Shown here piece by piece: positions 8,953-16,842 of a stretch of DNA of 64,000 nucleotides. The notes under the pieces were generated by a model. The model did not search any database. It had not been told where the DNA came from and saw nothing but the letters and a program-made list of their open reading frames with translations. The position numbers and the translations under genes are program-made. Location of the stretch: contig NZ_JAUSXQ010000001.1 in the NCBI RefSeq assembly GCF_030816115.1, positions 806,001 to 870,000 on the forward strand. Direction: 5' to 3'. This DNA is from Chryseobacterium sp. W4I1 (GTDB lineage: Bacteria > Bacteroidota > Bacteroidia > Flavobacteriales > Weeksellaceae). Position 1 is the first letter of the stretch. Each line of letters begins with the position of its first letter.

Positions 8953-10377
8953 TTAATTCATCAATAATTTATTGGCCTTATCAACTGCTTTTTTCAGGGC
9001 GTTTAATTTATTGTTTACTTCCTGCAGTTCGTTTTCGGGGATAGATTTTGCTACAAGTCCGGCCCCGGCCTGATAGTAGAGTGTATTATTTCTGCTTAAA
9101 AAAGTACGGATCATAATTGCCTGGTTGCAGGTGCCATTTAATCCGATCATTCCGATACATCCTCCATAATAGCCACGGGAATCTTTTTCGTACTGATCAA
9201 TCAGCTGTAATGCTTTATGTTTTGGTGCACCGCTTAAGGTTCCCTGCGGAAAGGTTGCAGAAACCATTTCAAGTGGATTAATATTTTCGGGAAGATCAGC
9301 TGTAACTTCACTTACCATGTGAATAACGTGGGAGAAAAGCTGGATTTCTTTAAGCTTGGTAACCGTTACATTTTTTCCCAGTTTCCCAAGATCATTTCTT
9401 GCCAGATCTACCAGCATGGTATGTTCTGCATTTTCTTTCGGGTCATTTTTTAAAGCTTCAATGGATTGAAGATCAGTTTCCAGATGCCCTGTTCTTTTAA
9501 AAGTTCCGGCAATAGGATGGATGACCGCTTTGTTGTCTTTGATGATCAGTTGGCTTTCCGGGCTGGAACCGAATAATTTGTAATTTCCATAATCGAAAAA
9601 GAAAAGATAAGGAGACGGGTTGATGTTTCTAAGGGCACGATACACGTTGAATTCATCACCTTTGAATTTTTGTTCAAACCTTCTGCTCAGCACCAATTGG
9701 AAAACATCGCCTCTCATACAGTGTTTTTGGGCTGTTTTTACCAGTTCAATATATTCTTCATCCGTAAGATTAGAGGTTTCATCATCTGTTTTTTCGAAAG
9801 GATAGACCGGAGTGTTCTGATTTTTGATGAGGTTTTCAAGCAGGTAAAGTTCAGATTTTAAACCAGGAATTTGATTTTCAATAATATGCATTTCGTCGTT
9901 GTAATGATTAATCGCAATGACATATTGGTATAATCTGTAACGCATGATGGGTATTTCTACCTCAGGGCTTTGCGGTTTTAAGCTGATGTCTTCAAAAAAC
10001 TGTACGGCTTCAAAACTGGTATACCCAAAAAGACTTTGAGCTGTCTGTTCAATAGGATCATGTGTAGTTTCACATTCAAAGACACTTTGGAATTCATCAA
10101 AAATGTCAGTGATATTACGCGTTCCGATAAGCTGTTTCACCGGGTCTGAACCGGGAAGCTTGATTTCAAACTCGGTCAGGTTTTTAACTTCAATTCCGGC
10201 AACGGCATTTACTGCAATAAATGAAAAGTTATTGTCTATATTCTTAGAATCTGAACTTTCCAAAAGGATGGTATCCCGGAATCTGTCCCTGATCTGAAGA
10301 TAGATATTCATAGGAGTATAAAGGTCTCCCAATGTTTTTTTTGAACTGGTCTTTATGTTAATTTTTTGAATAGACAT
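8953..10377 (-). CDS. trpE: anthranilate synthase component I
   Basis: TrpE makes anthranilate from chorismate and ammonia. The start at ATG 10377 (MSIQKINIKTSS) gives 474 residues. Signatures are the N-terminal LLESSDSKN (the LLES tryptophan feedback-binding element), the catalytic domain with PSPYLFFFDYGNYKLFGSSPESQL, HPIAGTFKRTG, and the C-terminal GGCIGMIGLNG and QAGAGLVAKSIPENE. LLES suggests allosteric inhibition by tryptophan in addition to attenuation. The upstream 10380-10565 region holds a leader peptide and terminator, so translation begins about 30 nt after the attenuator. Confidence 0.96.
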   Translation of the reverse strand: MSIQKINIKTSSKKTLGDLYTPMNIYLQIRDRFRDTILLESSDSKNIDNNFSFIAVNAVAGIEVKNLTEFEIKLPGSDPVKQLIGTRNITDIFDEFQSVFECETTHDPIEQTAQSLFGYTSFEAVQFFEDISLKPQSPEVEIPIMRYRLYQYVIAINHYNDEMHIIENQIPGLKSELYLLENLIKNQNTPVYPFEKTDDETSNLTDEEYIELVKTAQKHCMRGDVFQLVLSRRFEQKFKGDEFNVYRALRNINPSPYLFFFDYGNYKLFGSSPESQLIIKDNKAVIHPIAGTFKRTGHLETDLQSIEALKNDPKENAEHTMLVDLARNDLGKLGKNVTVTKLKEIQLFSHVIHMVSEVTADLPENINPLEMVSATFPQGTLSGAPKHKALQLIDQYEKDSRGYYGGCIGMIGLNGTCNQAIMIRTFLSRNNTLYYQAGAGLVAKSIPENELQEVNNKLNALKKAVDKANKLLMN

Positions 10378-10407
10378 CTGATCTGTATTTTTTTGTTTTT
10401 GAATTAA

Positions 10408-10440
10408 ATAAAAAAAAGCTTTAACGGAATCCGTCAAAGC
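10408..10440 (-). terminator. trp attenuator terminator
   Basis: A 10-bp stem (GCTTTAACGG at 10418-10427 against CCGTCAAAGC at 10431-10440, one G-T wobble) with a 3-nt loop is followed on the minus strand by eight T (10417-10410). It lies 35 nt after the leader-peptide stop and about 30 nt before the trpE ATG, the expected position for a ribosome-mediated attenuator. Confidence 0.88.
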
Positions 10441-10475
10441 CTATATATTGTGTATTTTAATTATCTGCTATACCA

Positions 10476-10553
10476 TTAGCAACATGACAATACCTCCAGA
10501 CCCGACGAAGAGTTTGAAAGCCACCACCAATTATTGTTGCTCATATTAAACAT
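10476..10553 (-). CDS. trpL: trp operon leader peptide with three consecutive Trp codons
   Basis: This 25-codon ORF (ATG at 10551-10553, TAA at 10476-10478) encodes M-F-N-M-S-N-N-N-W-W-W followed by a Ser-rich tail ending in C-C. The three TGG codons are at 10521-10529. A protein this small with WWW directly upstream of trpE, followed by a strong terminator, is the signature of attenuation: ribosome stalling when charged tRNA-Trp is scarce would prevent terminator formation. An internal ATG at codon 4 (10544) is an alternative start. The likely -7 promoter element (10565-10558) lies only five bases upstream of the first ATG, so the mRNA is leaderless from codon 1 or has a very short leader from codon 4. 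Confidence 0.88.
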   Translation of the reverse strand: MFNMSNNNWWWLSNSSSGLEVLSCC

Positions 10554-10557
10554 GGGA

Positions 10558-10590
10558 CAAATGTAGAAATTTTTTTAATATTAAAAACAA
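10558..10590 (-). promoter_or_regulatory. trp operon promoter (Bacteroidota type)
   Basis: On the minus strand TTG (10590-10588), a 22-nt AT-rich spacer and TACATTTG (10565-10558) fit the Bacteroidota consensus TTG / TAnnTTTG. The inferred transcription start is near 10554, at or just before the leader peptide ATG. Confidence 0.6.
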
Positions 10591-10629
10591 AAAATTAAAA
10601 AAAGTAACAAACTTCCTGATTAAATTGCT

Positions 10630-11274
10630 TTATTTCAGTTGTTTAAGTTCTTTTTTAAGTTCCTCAAGCTTGATCTTATAACTTTCCTCATCATAAGAAG
10701 CTGTGTACGCTTCCAAAGCGATAATATATTCAGCAATAGATTCTTTATCAGTTCTGTCTGCTTCATATTTGATCCGGGCAGAGTTTACCGGTGCCAATTT
10801 TGAGTATTTAAGGACTGCTTTTCCTTCTTCTGATTCGTTATAAAGAATGACGATATTTTTTTCATATCCCGGAATGTATTTTACCGGAAAGGGAATTTCC
10901 GTTGGCGGTATTCTGATCGCATTTTCAATGGGATAAATTGTTGCACTTGTCGTAGAGAAAAATGTTGAGCTATATTTTCCGTCCGGCTTCTTGACAATGG
11001 CCTCATAATCATGAATGTACATATCATTCAAGGTGGAATTTGTCTCTACATCAGAGGTGATAATAGCGGTACTTTCGACTCCGTATTTATTTAAAAACCA
11101 AGCATTCAGATACTGTCCGGCAAAACCGTTCAGAATGGCCAACGGAAGGATAGGAGCCAGAAACCATGCTTTTTTGGTCACAAAAGAAAGTAATCCAAAG
11201 AATACAAAAAGGATAATCACAGTATAAAAACCATGATGGCTGGTGAAAAACAGGATTTTGGAAATAAAAATCAT
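10630..11274 (-). CDS. hypothetical membrane-anchored protein
   Basis: A 214-residue protein with two hydrophobic helices near the N-terminus (about residues 14-33 and 37-58), then a soluble domain of about 100 residues and a charged C-terminal segment rich in Glu and Lys (KIKLEELKKELKQLK) that could form a coiled coil. No catalytic motif or known domain is recognised. It is monocistronic, between the divergent small-lipoprotein operon and the trp operon. Confidence 0.7.
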   Translation of the reverse strand: MIFISKILFFTSHHGFYTVIILFVFFGLLSFVTKKAWFLAPILPLAILNGFAGQYLNAWFLNKYGVESTAIITSDVETNSTLNDMYIHDYEAIVKKPDGKYSSTFFSTTSATIYPIENAIRIPPTEIPFPVKYIPGYEKNIVILYNESEEGKAVLKYSKLAPVNSARIKYEADRTDKESIAEYIIALEAYTASYDEESYKIKLEELKKELKQLK

Positions 11275-11383
11275 AGTTTAAATTTAAAATTATCAATTCA
11301 AATAATCGTTATCTAATCATTAATTTTCCGAAAAAATATAGAGAAGGTGAACATTTGTCATGAGTTTAAACGCTTATTTTTTA

Positions 11384-11391
11384 TATTTTTG
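11384..11391 (+). promoter_or_regulatory. -7 promoter element of the lipoprotein-cytochrome-rlmF operon
   Basis: TATTTTTG matches TAnnTTTG and lies 22 nt upstream of ATG 11414. A TTG at 11355-11357 is a possible upstream element, but its 26-nt spacing is long. The position argues against the longer in-frame start at 11360, which would lie upstream of transcription. Confidence 0.5.
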
Positions 11392-11413
11392 TCTAAATTT
11401 TATAGAAAAAATA

Positions 11414-11641
11414 ATGAAAAAAGTATTAGCAATTGCGTTCATCGGAGGTTTATTAGTGGTAAACTGCTCTAAGAAGCCGGATCATACATTACAGGACAGT
11501 AACACTATGCTGCCGGAACCGGATGCTCCAGCGGTAGTAGATTCTACAGCTAAAATCACAGATCCGAATGCTGCCACAACTGCTCCGGCAACAAAAGCTA
11601 CAGAAGCCGCTAAAACAGATTCTACTGCAGCAAAAAAATAA
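11414..11641 (+). CDS. small lipoprotein
   Basis: A 75-residue protein that begins MKKVLAIAFIGG and has a lipobox LVVNC (Cys18 as the lipidation site). The mature part is low-complexity and Ala/Thr/Asp/Pro-rich, ending in AAKTDSTAAKK, so it is probably disordered. The stop codon overlaps the ATG of the next gene (TAATG), which suggests translational coupling with the cytochrome. The function is unknown; it could be a surface spacer or an accessory to the cytochrome. Confidence 0.75.
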   Translation: MKKVLAIAFIGGLLVVNCSKKPDHTLQDSNTMLPEPDAPAVVDSTAKITDPNAATTAPATKATEAAKTDSTAAKK

Positions 11642-12015
11642 TGAAAAAATTCCTTTTGGCAGGAGTTATGGGATTTTTAATCCTTTCCTGTTCTAAAAAA
11701 GAAAATACGGAGGTACCCAGTGTACCCTCTGAAACATCCGCTGTTTCGGAGCCGGTAAAGACTGATCTTTCAGGTGACCAGATCATCGAAACATTAGACT
11801 GCTCTGGATGCCATGCCGTGAATGAGAGAATGATAGGACCTTCTTACAAAGAGATTGCAGAAAAATATTCTGAAAAGGATGTTGAAATGCTGGCTTCAAA
11901 GATCATAGAAGGCGGAAGCGGAGTTTGGGGAGGTGTTCCGATGGCTGCCCATCCACAAGTGTCTAAAGAAGATGCTAAAAAAATGGTAGGCTATATTTTG
12001 AGTCAGAAAAAATAA
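11641..12015 (+). CDS. lipoprotein c-type cytochrome (mono-heme, class I)
   Basis: A 124-residue protein with a lipobox LILSC (Cys17), a linker rich in Ser, Val and Glu, and a mono-heme cytochrome c domain with C54-S-G-C57-H58. The distal ligand is probably M101 in VPMAAHP. This fits a membrane-tethered periplasmic electron carrier of the cytochrome c551/c552 type, likely passing electrons to a terminal oxidase. It overlaps both neighbours through TAATG junctions (11641 and 12015), so the three genes form one tightly coupled unit. Confidence 0.9.
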   Translation: MKKFLLAGVMGFLILSCSKKENTEVPSVPSETSAVSEPVKTDLSGDQIIETLDCSGCHAVNERMIGPSYKEIAEKYSEKDVEMLASKIIEGGSGVWGGVPMAAHPQVSKEDAKKMVGYILSQKK

Positions 12016-12944
12016 TGATGTCTACCGAAAAATCCAGTCTGCACACAAGAAATCTGCATCGAAATCCTTATGATTTTGATCAGCTAATTTCTTGTGTGCC
12101 AGAACTGAAACATTATGTATTTGTGAATGCGTATCAGACGCCGACCATTAATTTCAGCCTTCCAAAAGCGGTTAAGCTACTTAATCAGGCATTACTTTTA
12201 CATTTTTACCATATAAAAAACTGGGATATTCCTGAAGGCAATCTCTGTCCTCCCATTCCCGGACGTGCCGATTATATCCATTATATTGCCGATCTTTTAA
12301 CTGAACAAAAAGCTGAGATTCCGACAGGAATTTCCATATATGGTTTAGATATCGGAACAGGTGCTAATCTTGTTTATCCTTTGCTGGCTCACAGATCTTA
12401 CGGCTGGAAAATGCTGGGAACAGACATTAATCAGGCTTCTCTGGAAAACGCACAGCGTATTTTAGACCATAATCCGGATCTATCCCCCGCTATTCAGCTA
12501 AAACAACAACCAGATTCTCATCATATCTTCAAAAATATCATTGGGGCTAAAGACCGTTTTACATTTTCTATGTGTAATCCGCCTTTCCATGATTCTGAAG
12601 AATCTGCATTAAAAGGAAACCTCAGAAAAACAAAAAATATCAATAAATCAAAGTCTAAAAAGGCTCTTCTTAATTTTGGAGGACAACAGTCAGAATTGTG
12701 GTGCGAAGGCGGCGAACTCGCTTTTATCTCAAAAATGATTGAAGAAAGTGCTCGGTATTCTTCACAGATTCTTTGGTTTACATGTTTAGTATCTAAAAAA
12801 GATAATCTATACAAACTAACAGCACTTTTAAAGAAAGTAAAAGCATTAGATTTCAAAACCATCGATATGGCTCAGGGGCAAAAAGTAAGCAGAATGCTGG
12901 CCTGGACATTTATTCCTCAAAGTGACAGGAAAGATTGGTGTTAA
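12015..12944 (+). CDS. rlmF: 23S rRNA (adenine(1618)-N(6))-methyltransferase RlmF
   Basis: An SAM-dependent methyltransferase that modifies A1618 of 23S rRNA (YbiN family). The 309-residue protein shows LHRNPYDFDQL near the N-terminus, the SAM-binding LDIGTGANLVYPLL loop, GTDINQASLENA, and the catalytic N-P-P-F in MCNPPFHDSEESA. Length and motif order match the family. The start at 12015 overlaps the upstream stop (TAATG), with an alternative ATG at 12018. Why an rRNA methylase is coupled to a cytochrome is unclear; this may just be compact gene packing. Confidence 0.93.
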   Translation: MMSTEKSSLHTRNLHRNPYDFDQLISCVPELKHYVFVNAYQTPTINFSLPKAVKLLNQALLLHFYHIKNWDIPEGNLCPPIPGRADYIHYIADLLTEQKAEIPTGISIYGLDIGTGANLVYPLLAHRSYGWKMLGTDINQASLENAQRILDHNPDLSPAIQLKQQPDSHHIFKNIIGAKDRFTFSMCNPPFHDSEESALKGNLRKTKNINKSKSKKALLNFGGQQSELWCEGGELAFISKMIEESARYSSQILWFTCLVSKKDNLYKLTALLKKVKALDFKTIDMAQGQKVSRMLAWTFIPQSDRKDWC

Positions 12945-13135
12945 AATGTCAATCGTTCAATGGTCAATTTTGTTGCACAAGTCAATAGCCCAATGTGAAG
13001 TGCAGTAATAAACTCACAGCGAAGCAGATTCACAATTGACAATTCGCAGAGTGCCCAATTCTGGTGAAATTCTTGTCCAAAATTTCCTTGCCAAGCAAAT
13101 TCAAAATTCATCATTGACAACTCACTAAAAATGCC
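12945..13135. repeat. word-like intergenic repeat region upstream of lysS
   Basis: The 221-nt gap contains reiterated words such as CAATTGACAATTCG and CAAATTCAAAATTCATCATTG. On the minus strand, 13118-13087 resembles the core of the composite repeat at 36140 and 52657 (GTCAATGATGAA..., then TTTGCTTGGCAAG), and a further related copy with GAATCTGCTTCGC occurs near 13015-13045. No ORF was seen. Its 3' end supplies the TTG of the lysS promoter. Confidence 0.5.
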
Positions 13136-13143
13136 TAAATTTG
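13114..13143 (+). promoter_or_regulatory. lysS promoter (TTG / TAnnTTTG)
   Basis: TTG at 13114-13116, a 19-nt spacer and TAAATTTG at 13136-13143 match the Bacteroidota sigma-A promoter. The ATG of lysS is 22 nt further downstream. Confidence 0.7.
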
Positions 13144-13165
13144 TACGCTTTTAGAAAAATAAGAA

Positions 13166-14863
13166 ATGCAATTATCAGAACAAGAAATCATTAGGAGAGA
13201 AAAGCTGAATAAGCTTACTGAAATGGGAATTAATGCATTCCCTGCGGAGGAGTATACCATTACAGATACTACAGAATCTATAAAACAGGATTTTTCTGAG
13301 AATAAACAGGTGAAGATCGCTGGTAGATTGATGTCCCGCAGAATTCAGGGGAAGGCTTCTTTTGCTGAATTGCAGGACTCTAAGGGTAAGATCCAGGTTT
13401 ATTTCAATAGAGACGAAATCTGTCCGGGTGAAGATAAAGAGCTTTATAATGAAGTCTATAAGCACCTTTTGGATATCGGTGATATTATCGGTATCGAAGG
13501 AACTTTATTCACTACTCAGGTAGGAGAGATGACGATTTTGGTAAAGAACTTTACGCTTCTTACTAAAGCTCTTCGTCCGCTTCCGCAGGCTAAAACTGAT
13601 GAAAATGGAGTAGTACATGACGGATTTACGGATCCTGAACTGAGATACAGACAGCGTTACGTAGATTTAACGGTTAATCCGCAGGTGAAAGAGATCTTCG
13701 TGAAAAGAACAAAGATGTTCAATGCGATGAGAACTTTCTTCAATGATGCCGGATATTTTGAGGTCGAAACACCTATCCTACAGTCGATTCCGGGAGGAGC
13801 GGCAGCAAAACCGTTTATTACACACCACAATGCTTTAGACATTCCATTATATTTAAGAATCGCAAACGAATTATATCTGAAAAGACTAATTGTTGGTGGT
13901 TTTGATGGTGTTTATGAATTCTCTAAAAACTTCAGAAATGAAGGAATGGACAGAACTCATAACCCTGAATTTACAGCGATGGAGATTTATGTCGCTTATA
14001 AAGACTACAACTGGATGATGGATTTCACAGAAAAACTGTTGGAATTCTGTGCCAATCAGGTGAATGGAAGTGCGGAATCTACTTTTGGAGAGCATACGAT
14101 CAACTGGAAAGCACCTTATCCAAGGGTTTCTATGACAGAAGCAATCCAAAAATATACAGGTTTTGATATCACCGGGAAAACTGAACAGGAACTGTTTGAT
14201 TTTGCTAAGTCTATCGGAATTGAGGTAAATGAAACGATGGGGAAAGGAAAATTAATTGATGAGATTTTCGGTGAAAAGTGTGAAGGAAACTTCATCCAGC
14301 CGACTTTCATTACCGATTATCCTATTGAAATGTCTCCATTGACTAAAAAACATAGAAGCAAGGAAGGATTAACAGAACGTTTTGAATTAATGGTTTGTGG
14401 AAAAGAAATCGCTAATGCTTATTCCGAGCTGAATGATCCTATTGACCAAAGAGAGCGTTTTGAATCCCAAATGGCTTTATCAGAAAGAGGAGATGATGAG
14501 GCAATGTTCATCGATCAGGATTTCTTAAGAGCATTGGAATATGGTATGCCTCCAACTTCCGGATTAGGAATCGGTATGGACAGACTGATCATGTTCCTTA
14601 CAAACAACGCATCCATCCAGGAAGTATTATTCTTCCCTCAGATGAGACCTGAAAAAACGGTTCCTCAAATTGAATTGGGCGAAGATGAAAAAGTAATTCT
14701 GGAGATCCTTAATTCTCAGGAAGAACCGTTCACATTAGCTGAAGTAAAAGAAAGAAGCCAGTTATCCGGTAAAAAGTGGGATAAGGCTTCTAAAACTTTG
14801 ACTAAAAATAATCTGGTGAGGGTGGAGAGGATTGATGATCAGTTTTTGATAAAGTTGGTTTAA
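13166..14863 (+). CDS. lysS: lysyl-tRNA synthetase (class II) with C-terminal extension
   Basis: LysRS charges tRNA-Lys. The 565-residue protein has the N-terminal OB-fold anticodon-binding domain (KIAGRLMSRRIQGKASFAEL), class II motif 2 (KNFRNEGMDRTHNPEFTAMEIY) and motif 3 (GLGIGMDRLIMFL). The canonical enzyme would end about residue 497 (FFPQMRPEK); here about 68 further residues form a small helical domain (EKVILEILNSQEEPFTLAEVK..., RVERIDDQFLIKLV) that looks like a winged helix. Similar tails are, to my knowledge, common in Bacteroidota LysRS. The gene is monocistronic with its own promoter and terminator. Confidence 0.96.
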   Translation: MQLSEQEIIRREKLNKLTEMGINAFPAEEYTITDTTESIKQDFSENKQVKIAGRLMSRRIQGKASFAELQDSKGKIQVYFNRDEICPGEDKELYNEVYKHLLDIGDIIGIEGTLFTTQVGEMTILVKNFTLLTKALRPLPQAKTDENGVVHDGFTDPELRYRQRYVDLTVNPQVKEIFVKRTKMFNAMRTFFNDAGYFEVETPILQSIPGGAAAKPFITHHNALDIPLYLRIANELYLKRLIVGGFDGVYEFSKNFRNEGMDRTHNPEFTAMEIYVAYKDYNWMMDFTEKLLEFCANQVNGSAESTFGEHTINWKAPYPRVSMTEAIQKYTGFDITGKTEQELFDFAKSIGIEVNETMGKGKLIDEIFGEKCEGNFIQPTFITDYPIEMSPLTKKHRSKEGLTERFELMVCGKEIANAYSELNDPIDQRERFESQMALSERGDDEAMFIDQDFLRALEYGMPPTSGLGIGMDRLIMFLTNNASIQEVLFFPQMRPEKTVPQIELGEDEKVILEILNSQEEPFTLAEVKERSQLSGKKWDKASKTLTKNNLVRVERIDDQFLIKLV

Positions 14864-14880
14864 TCACCAAATAAAGAATA

Positions 14881-14912
14881 AAAAAGCGGACTTTTAAAGT
14901 TCGCTTTTTTAT
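14881..14912 (+). terminator. lysS terminator
   Basis: AAAAAGCGGACTTT pairs with AAAGTTCGCTTTTT across a short loop and is followed by further T (TTTTTTATTTTT), 18 nt after the lysS stop. Confidence 0.88.
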
Positions 14913-14940
14913 TTTTACTAAATTGGGCAAAAATTTAATT

Positions 14941-16275
14941 ATGAAAAAATATTTATTAAGTCTGTTTATTTTATGCGGAATTATAGGTAAATCTCAAGTG
15001 TATAAAGATCCTGGATACCTGAGTGGTTTTTATGCAAGTACAACGAATAATCCATTTTTGTTTTGGATTCAAGATGATGGTACAATATATTTGAAGAATT
15101 CATCAGGGTATGTTAACAAAGTTAAAAACATTGGTGGACTTGATCCAAATTATGGAAATTTGAATATTGGTCCAATCAAACTCCTTAGAGTTGTTGATAA
15201 TAAACTTTTAATTAATGATGGTACTTATTTAAAAAGACGTTTTTTAGAAGGAACACTTGATGTTTCATTTGGGAATAATGGAATGATAAATTGGGCATTA
15301 GGGCCCTTTGGACAGCAATATATATTTATAAATGAAGATAATAGTTTCTTTATATTAAGAAATAGCAAAATTGAAAAATATACAGCAAATGGAATTCTTG
15401 AGTATGATTTTCCCTTAGGTGTTGATATAGCTGCTTTGAACAACATTACTAAATCCAAAAATAATTATTTTTATATTTCCTATTCTTTCAATTCTTTAAG
15501 TATGGTTAAAAAATTGGATTCTCAAGGAAACCTAGTCACAAGCTTTGGAAATAATGGAGTTATTATATTACCATATCCTATGCTGTTAGCTGTAAATAAT
15601 ATCGAAGAGCTTAGCTTTACAAGAAAAGACGGTTCTACATATTTTGTTTATAAATATACTGACAATGGTATATTAGATAATAATTTTGGAGTGAGTGGAA
15701 TTGCTCAGTTTCCTCAGCAATTTGATTATGAGTATTTAGGGGTAAGCAATTTTGATTCTATTGGCAATATTATTGTAATACTTAATCGTATGCGCATTAG
15801 TGATTTACATGGAATGGTTCCTAATGGTAATACATTAGTAAGAATTACACCTTCCGGACAATTAGATAATAGTTTTAATAATGGTAGTGCTATGTTTTAT
15901 GACGGATATAACACAAGTAGGATTGGAGGGTTAAAATTTATTAATGATAACGAATTTTTATGTTCTAATTCATCAAATGGATTAAACATTTCACATGGTT
16001 TTATAAAATATAAAAGGACATCCTCCTCTTTATCGGTAGATGAAATTAGTAAAAAGACTAATGATTTATCCTTTGATAATCCATTCAATAATGAAGTGAG
16101 GTTTCATCTGAAAGAGAAGATTAAAAGTGTGGAGATCTATGATGAAAGTGGGAGACTGGCTTTAAGTGGAAATACATCAAAGCTTAATACATCTTTATTG
16201 GCAAAAGGAATTTATTTTATCAAAATAACAACCGAGTCCAATAAAATAATTTCTAAAAAAGGAATTAAAAATTAA
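14941..16275 (+). CDS. secreted delta-60-repeat protein with type IX secretion sorting domain
   Basis: The start at ATG 14941 (MKKYLLSLFILCGIIGKSQ) gives 444 residues with a signal peptide. The body carries repeats of the delta-60 type with the pattern G-x-L-D-x-S/N-F-G-x-x-G: GTLDVSFGNNG, GNLVTSFGNNG, GILDNNFGVSG and GQLDNSFNNGS, as expected for a beta-propeller-like surface protein. The last ~80 residues (from about VDEISKK) form a type A T9SS sorting domain with NPFNNEVRF, VEIYDESGRL and LAKGIYFIKI, ending in a Lys-rich tail. It should be exported by the same T9SS to which PorT (40081) belongs. It is notably more AT-rich than its neighbours, which may mark recent acquisition. The ligand is unknown. 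Confidence 0.85.
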   Translation: MKKYLLSLFILCGIIGKSQVYKDPGYLSGFYASTTNNPFLFWIQDDGTIYLKNSSGYVNKVKNIGGLDPNYGNLNIGPIKLLRVVDNKLLINDGTYLKRRFLEGTLDVSFGNNGMINWALGPFGQQYIFINEDNSFFILRNSKIEKYTANGILEYDFPLGVDIAALNNITKSKNNYFYISYSFNSLSMVKKLDSQGNLVTSFGNNGVIILPYPMLLAVNNIEELSFTRKDGSTYFVYKYTDNGILDNNFGVSGIAQFPQQFDYEYLGVSNFDSIGNIIVILNRMRISDLHGMVPNGNTLVRITPSGQLDNSFNNGSAMFYDGYNTSRIGGLKFINDNEFLCSNSSNGLNISHGFIKYKRTSSSLSVDEISKKTNDLSFDNPFNNEVRFHLKEKIKSVEIYDESGRLALSGNTSKLNTSLLAKGIYFIKITTESNKIISKKGIKN

Positions 16276-16306
16276 AATAATGGCTAAGCATAGCTGTTTG
16301 AATAAA

Positions 16307-16337
16307 AAACCGGTACAGAATCACGCTGTACCGGTTT
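16307..16337. terminator. bidirectional terminator overlapping the end of the ClbS-like gene
   Basis: A perfect 12-bp stem (AAACCGGTACAG at 16307-16318 with CTGTACCGGTTT at 16326-16337) has a 7-nt loop and A/T-rich flanks on both sides. It serves both convergent genes. Its right arm encodes the last codons of the minus-strand gene that ends at 16321. Confidence 0.88.
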
Positions 16338-16836
16338 CTTTTTTCCATTTCCGCAGCTGAGTCCTGAAATTCTTAAACGGTGCTACGGTATTGATATGTA
16401 TCCATTTCCAGACGGGCCATTTCGCTGTTGTCGTAGCCCATTTTCTGTGTTCAGGAATAAATAATGTTTCATGATCAAGGGTTTCAATCCATTCTATGAT
16501 TTCATTGACCTTATTTTTCAGAATCTTTCTTTGTTGGTGAAGGCTTAAAGCTCCGTACTTTTTATAAAAAGATTCATATAATCCGCCTAAATTATTCCAT
16601 TTATATCCCGGGGCTGGGGTGTGTACCTCGATTCCTTTCTTCTCATCCGACTCCCATTGCAATAGAAGGTTGGTCCAGCCAAGCTGATAGGAAATGTTTT
16701 GTGAAGGGCTTTTATCAACTCCCGGTTTCAGAAGGTCTTTTCCGTGTTCTGGAACATCATCAAATTCAGTGTCGTAAAGCAGGTAGTTCTTTTTTATTGC
16801 TTCAATCAGTTCGGTTTTATCTTTATATTGGATCAT
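16321..16836 (-). CDS. ClbS/DfsB family four-helix bundle protein (DUF1706)
   Basis: A 171-residue all-helical cytoplasmic protein that matches what I know of DUF1706: an N-terminal MIQYKDKTELIEAIKKNYLL helix, GWTNLLLQWESDEKKGIEVHTPAPGYKWNNLGGLYESFY, and a C-terminal tail with WIHINTVAPFKNFRTQLRKWKK. ClbS of the colibactin cluster hydrolyses the colibactin cyclopropane to protect the producer, while most family members are uncharacterised. It starts 6 nt after cydB on the same strand and may be co-transcribed with cydAB, although no colibactin-like genes are present here. The role is unknown, possibly protection against reactive small molecules. Confidence 0.82.
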   Translation of the reverse strand: MIQYKDKTELIEAIKKNYLLYDTEFDDVPEHGKDLLKPGVDKSPSQNISYQLGWTNLLLQWESDEKKGIEVHTPAPGYKWNNLGGLYESFYKKYGALSLHQQRKILKNKVNEIIEWIETLDHETLFIPEHRKWATTTAKWPVWKWIHINTVAPFKNFRTQLRKWKKETGTA

Positions 16837-16842
16837 TTTTTA

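Noticed and set aside
11360..11413. Longer start of the small lipoprotein
   Set aside because: It lies upstream of the -7 element at 11384 and would bury the signal peptide.
16321..16337. Terminator outside the ClbS-like gene
   Set aside because: The right arm of the hairpin falls inside the coding sequence, so it is listed as overlapping.
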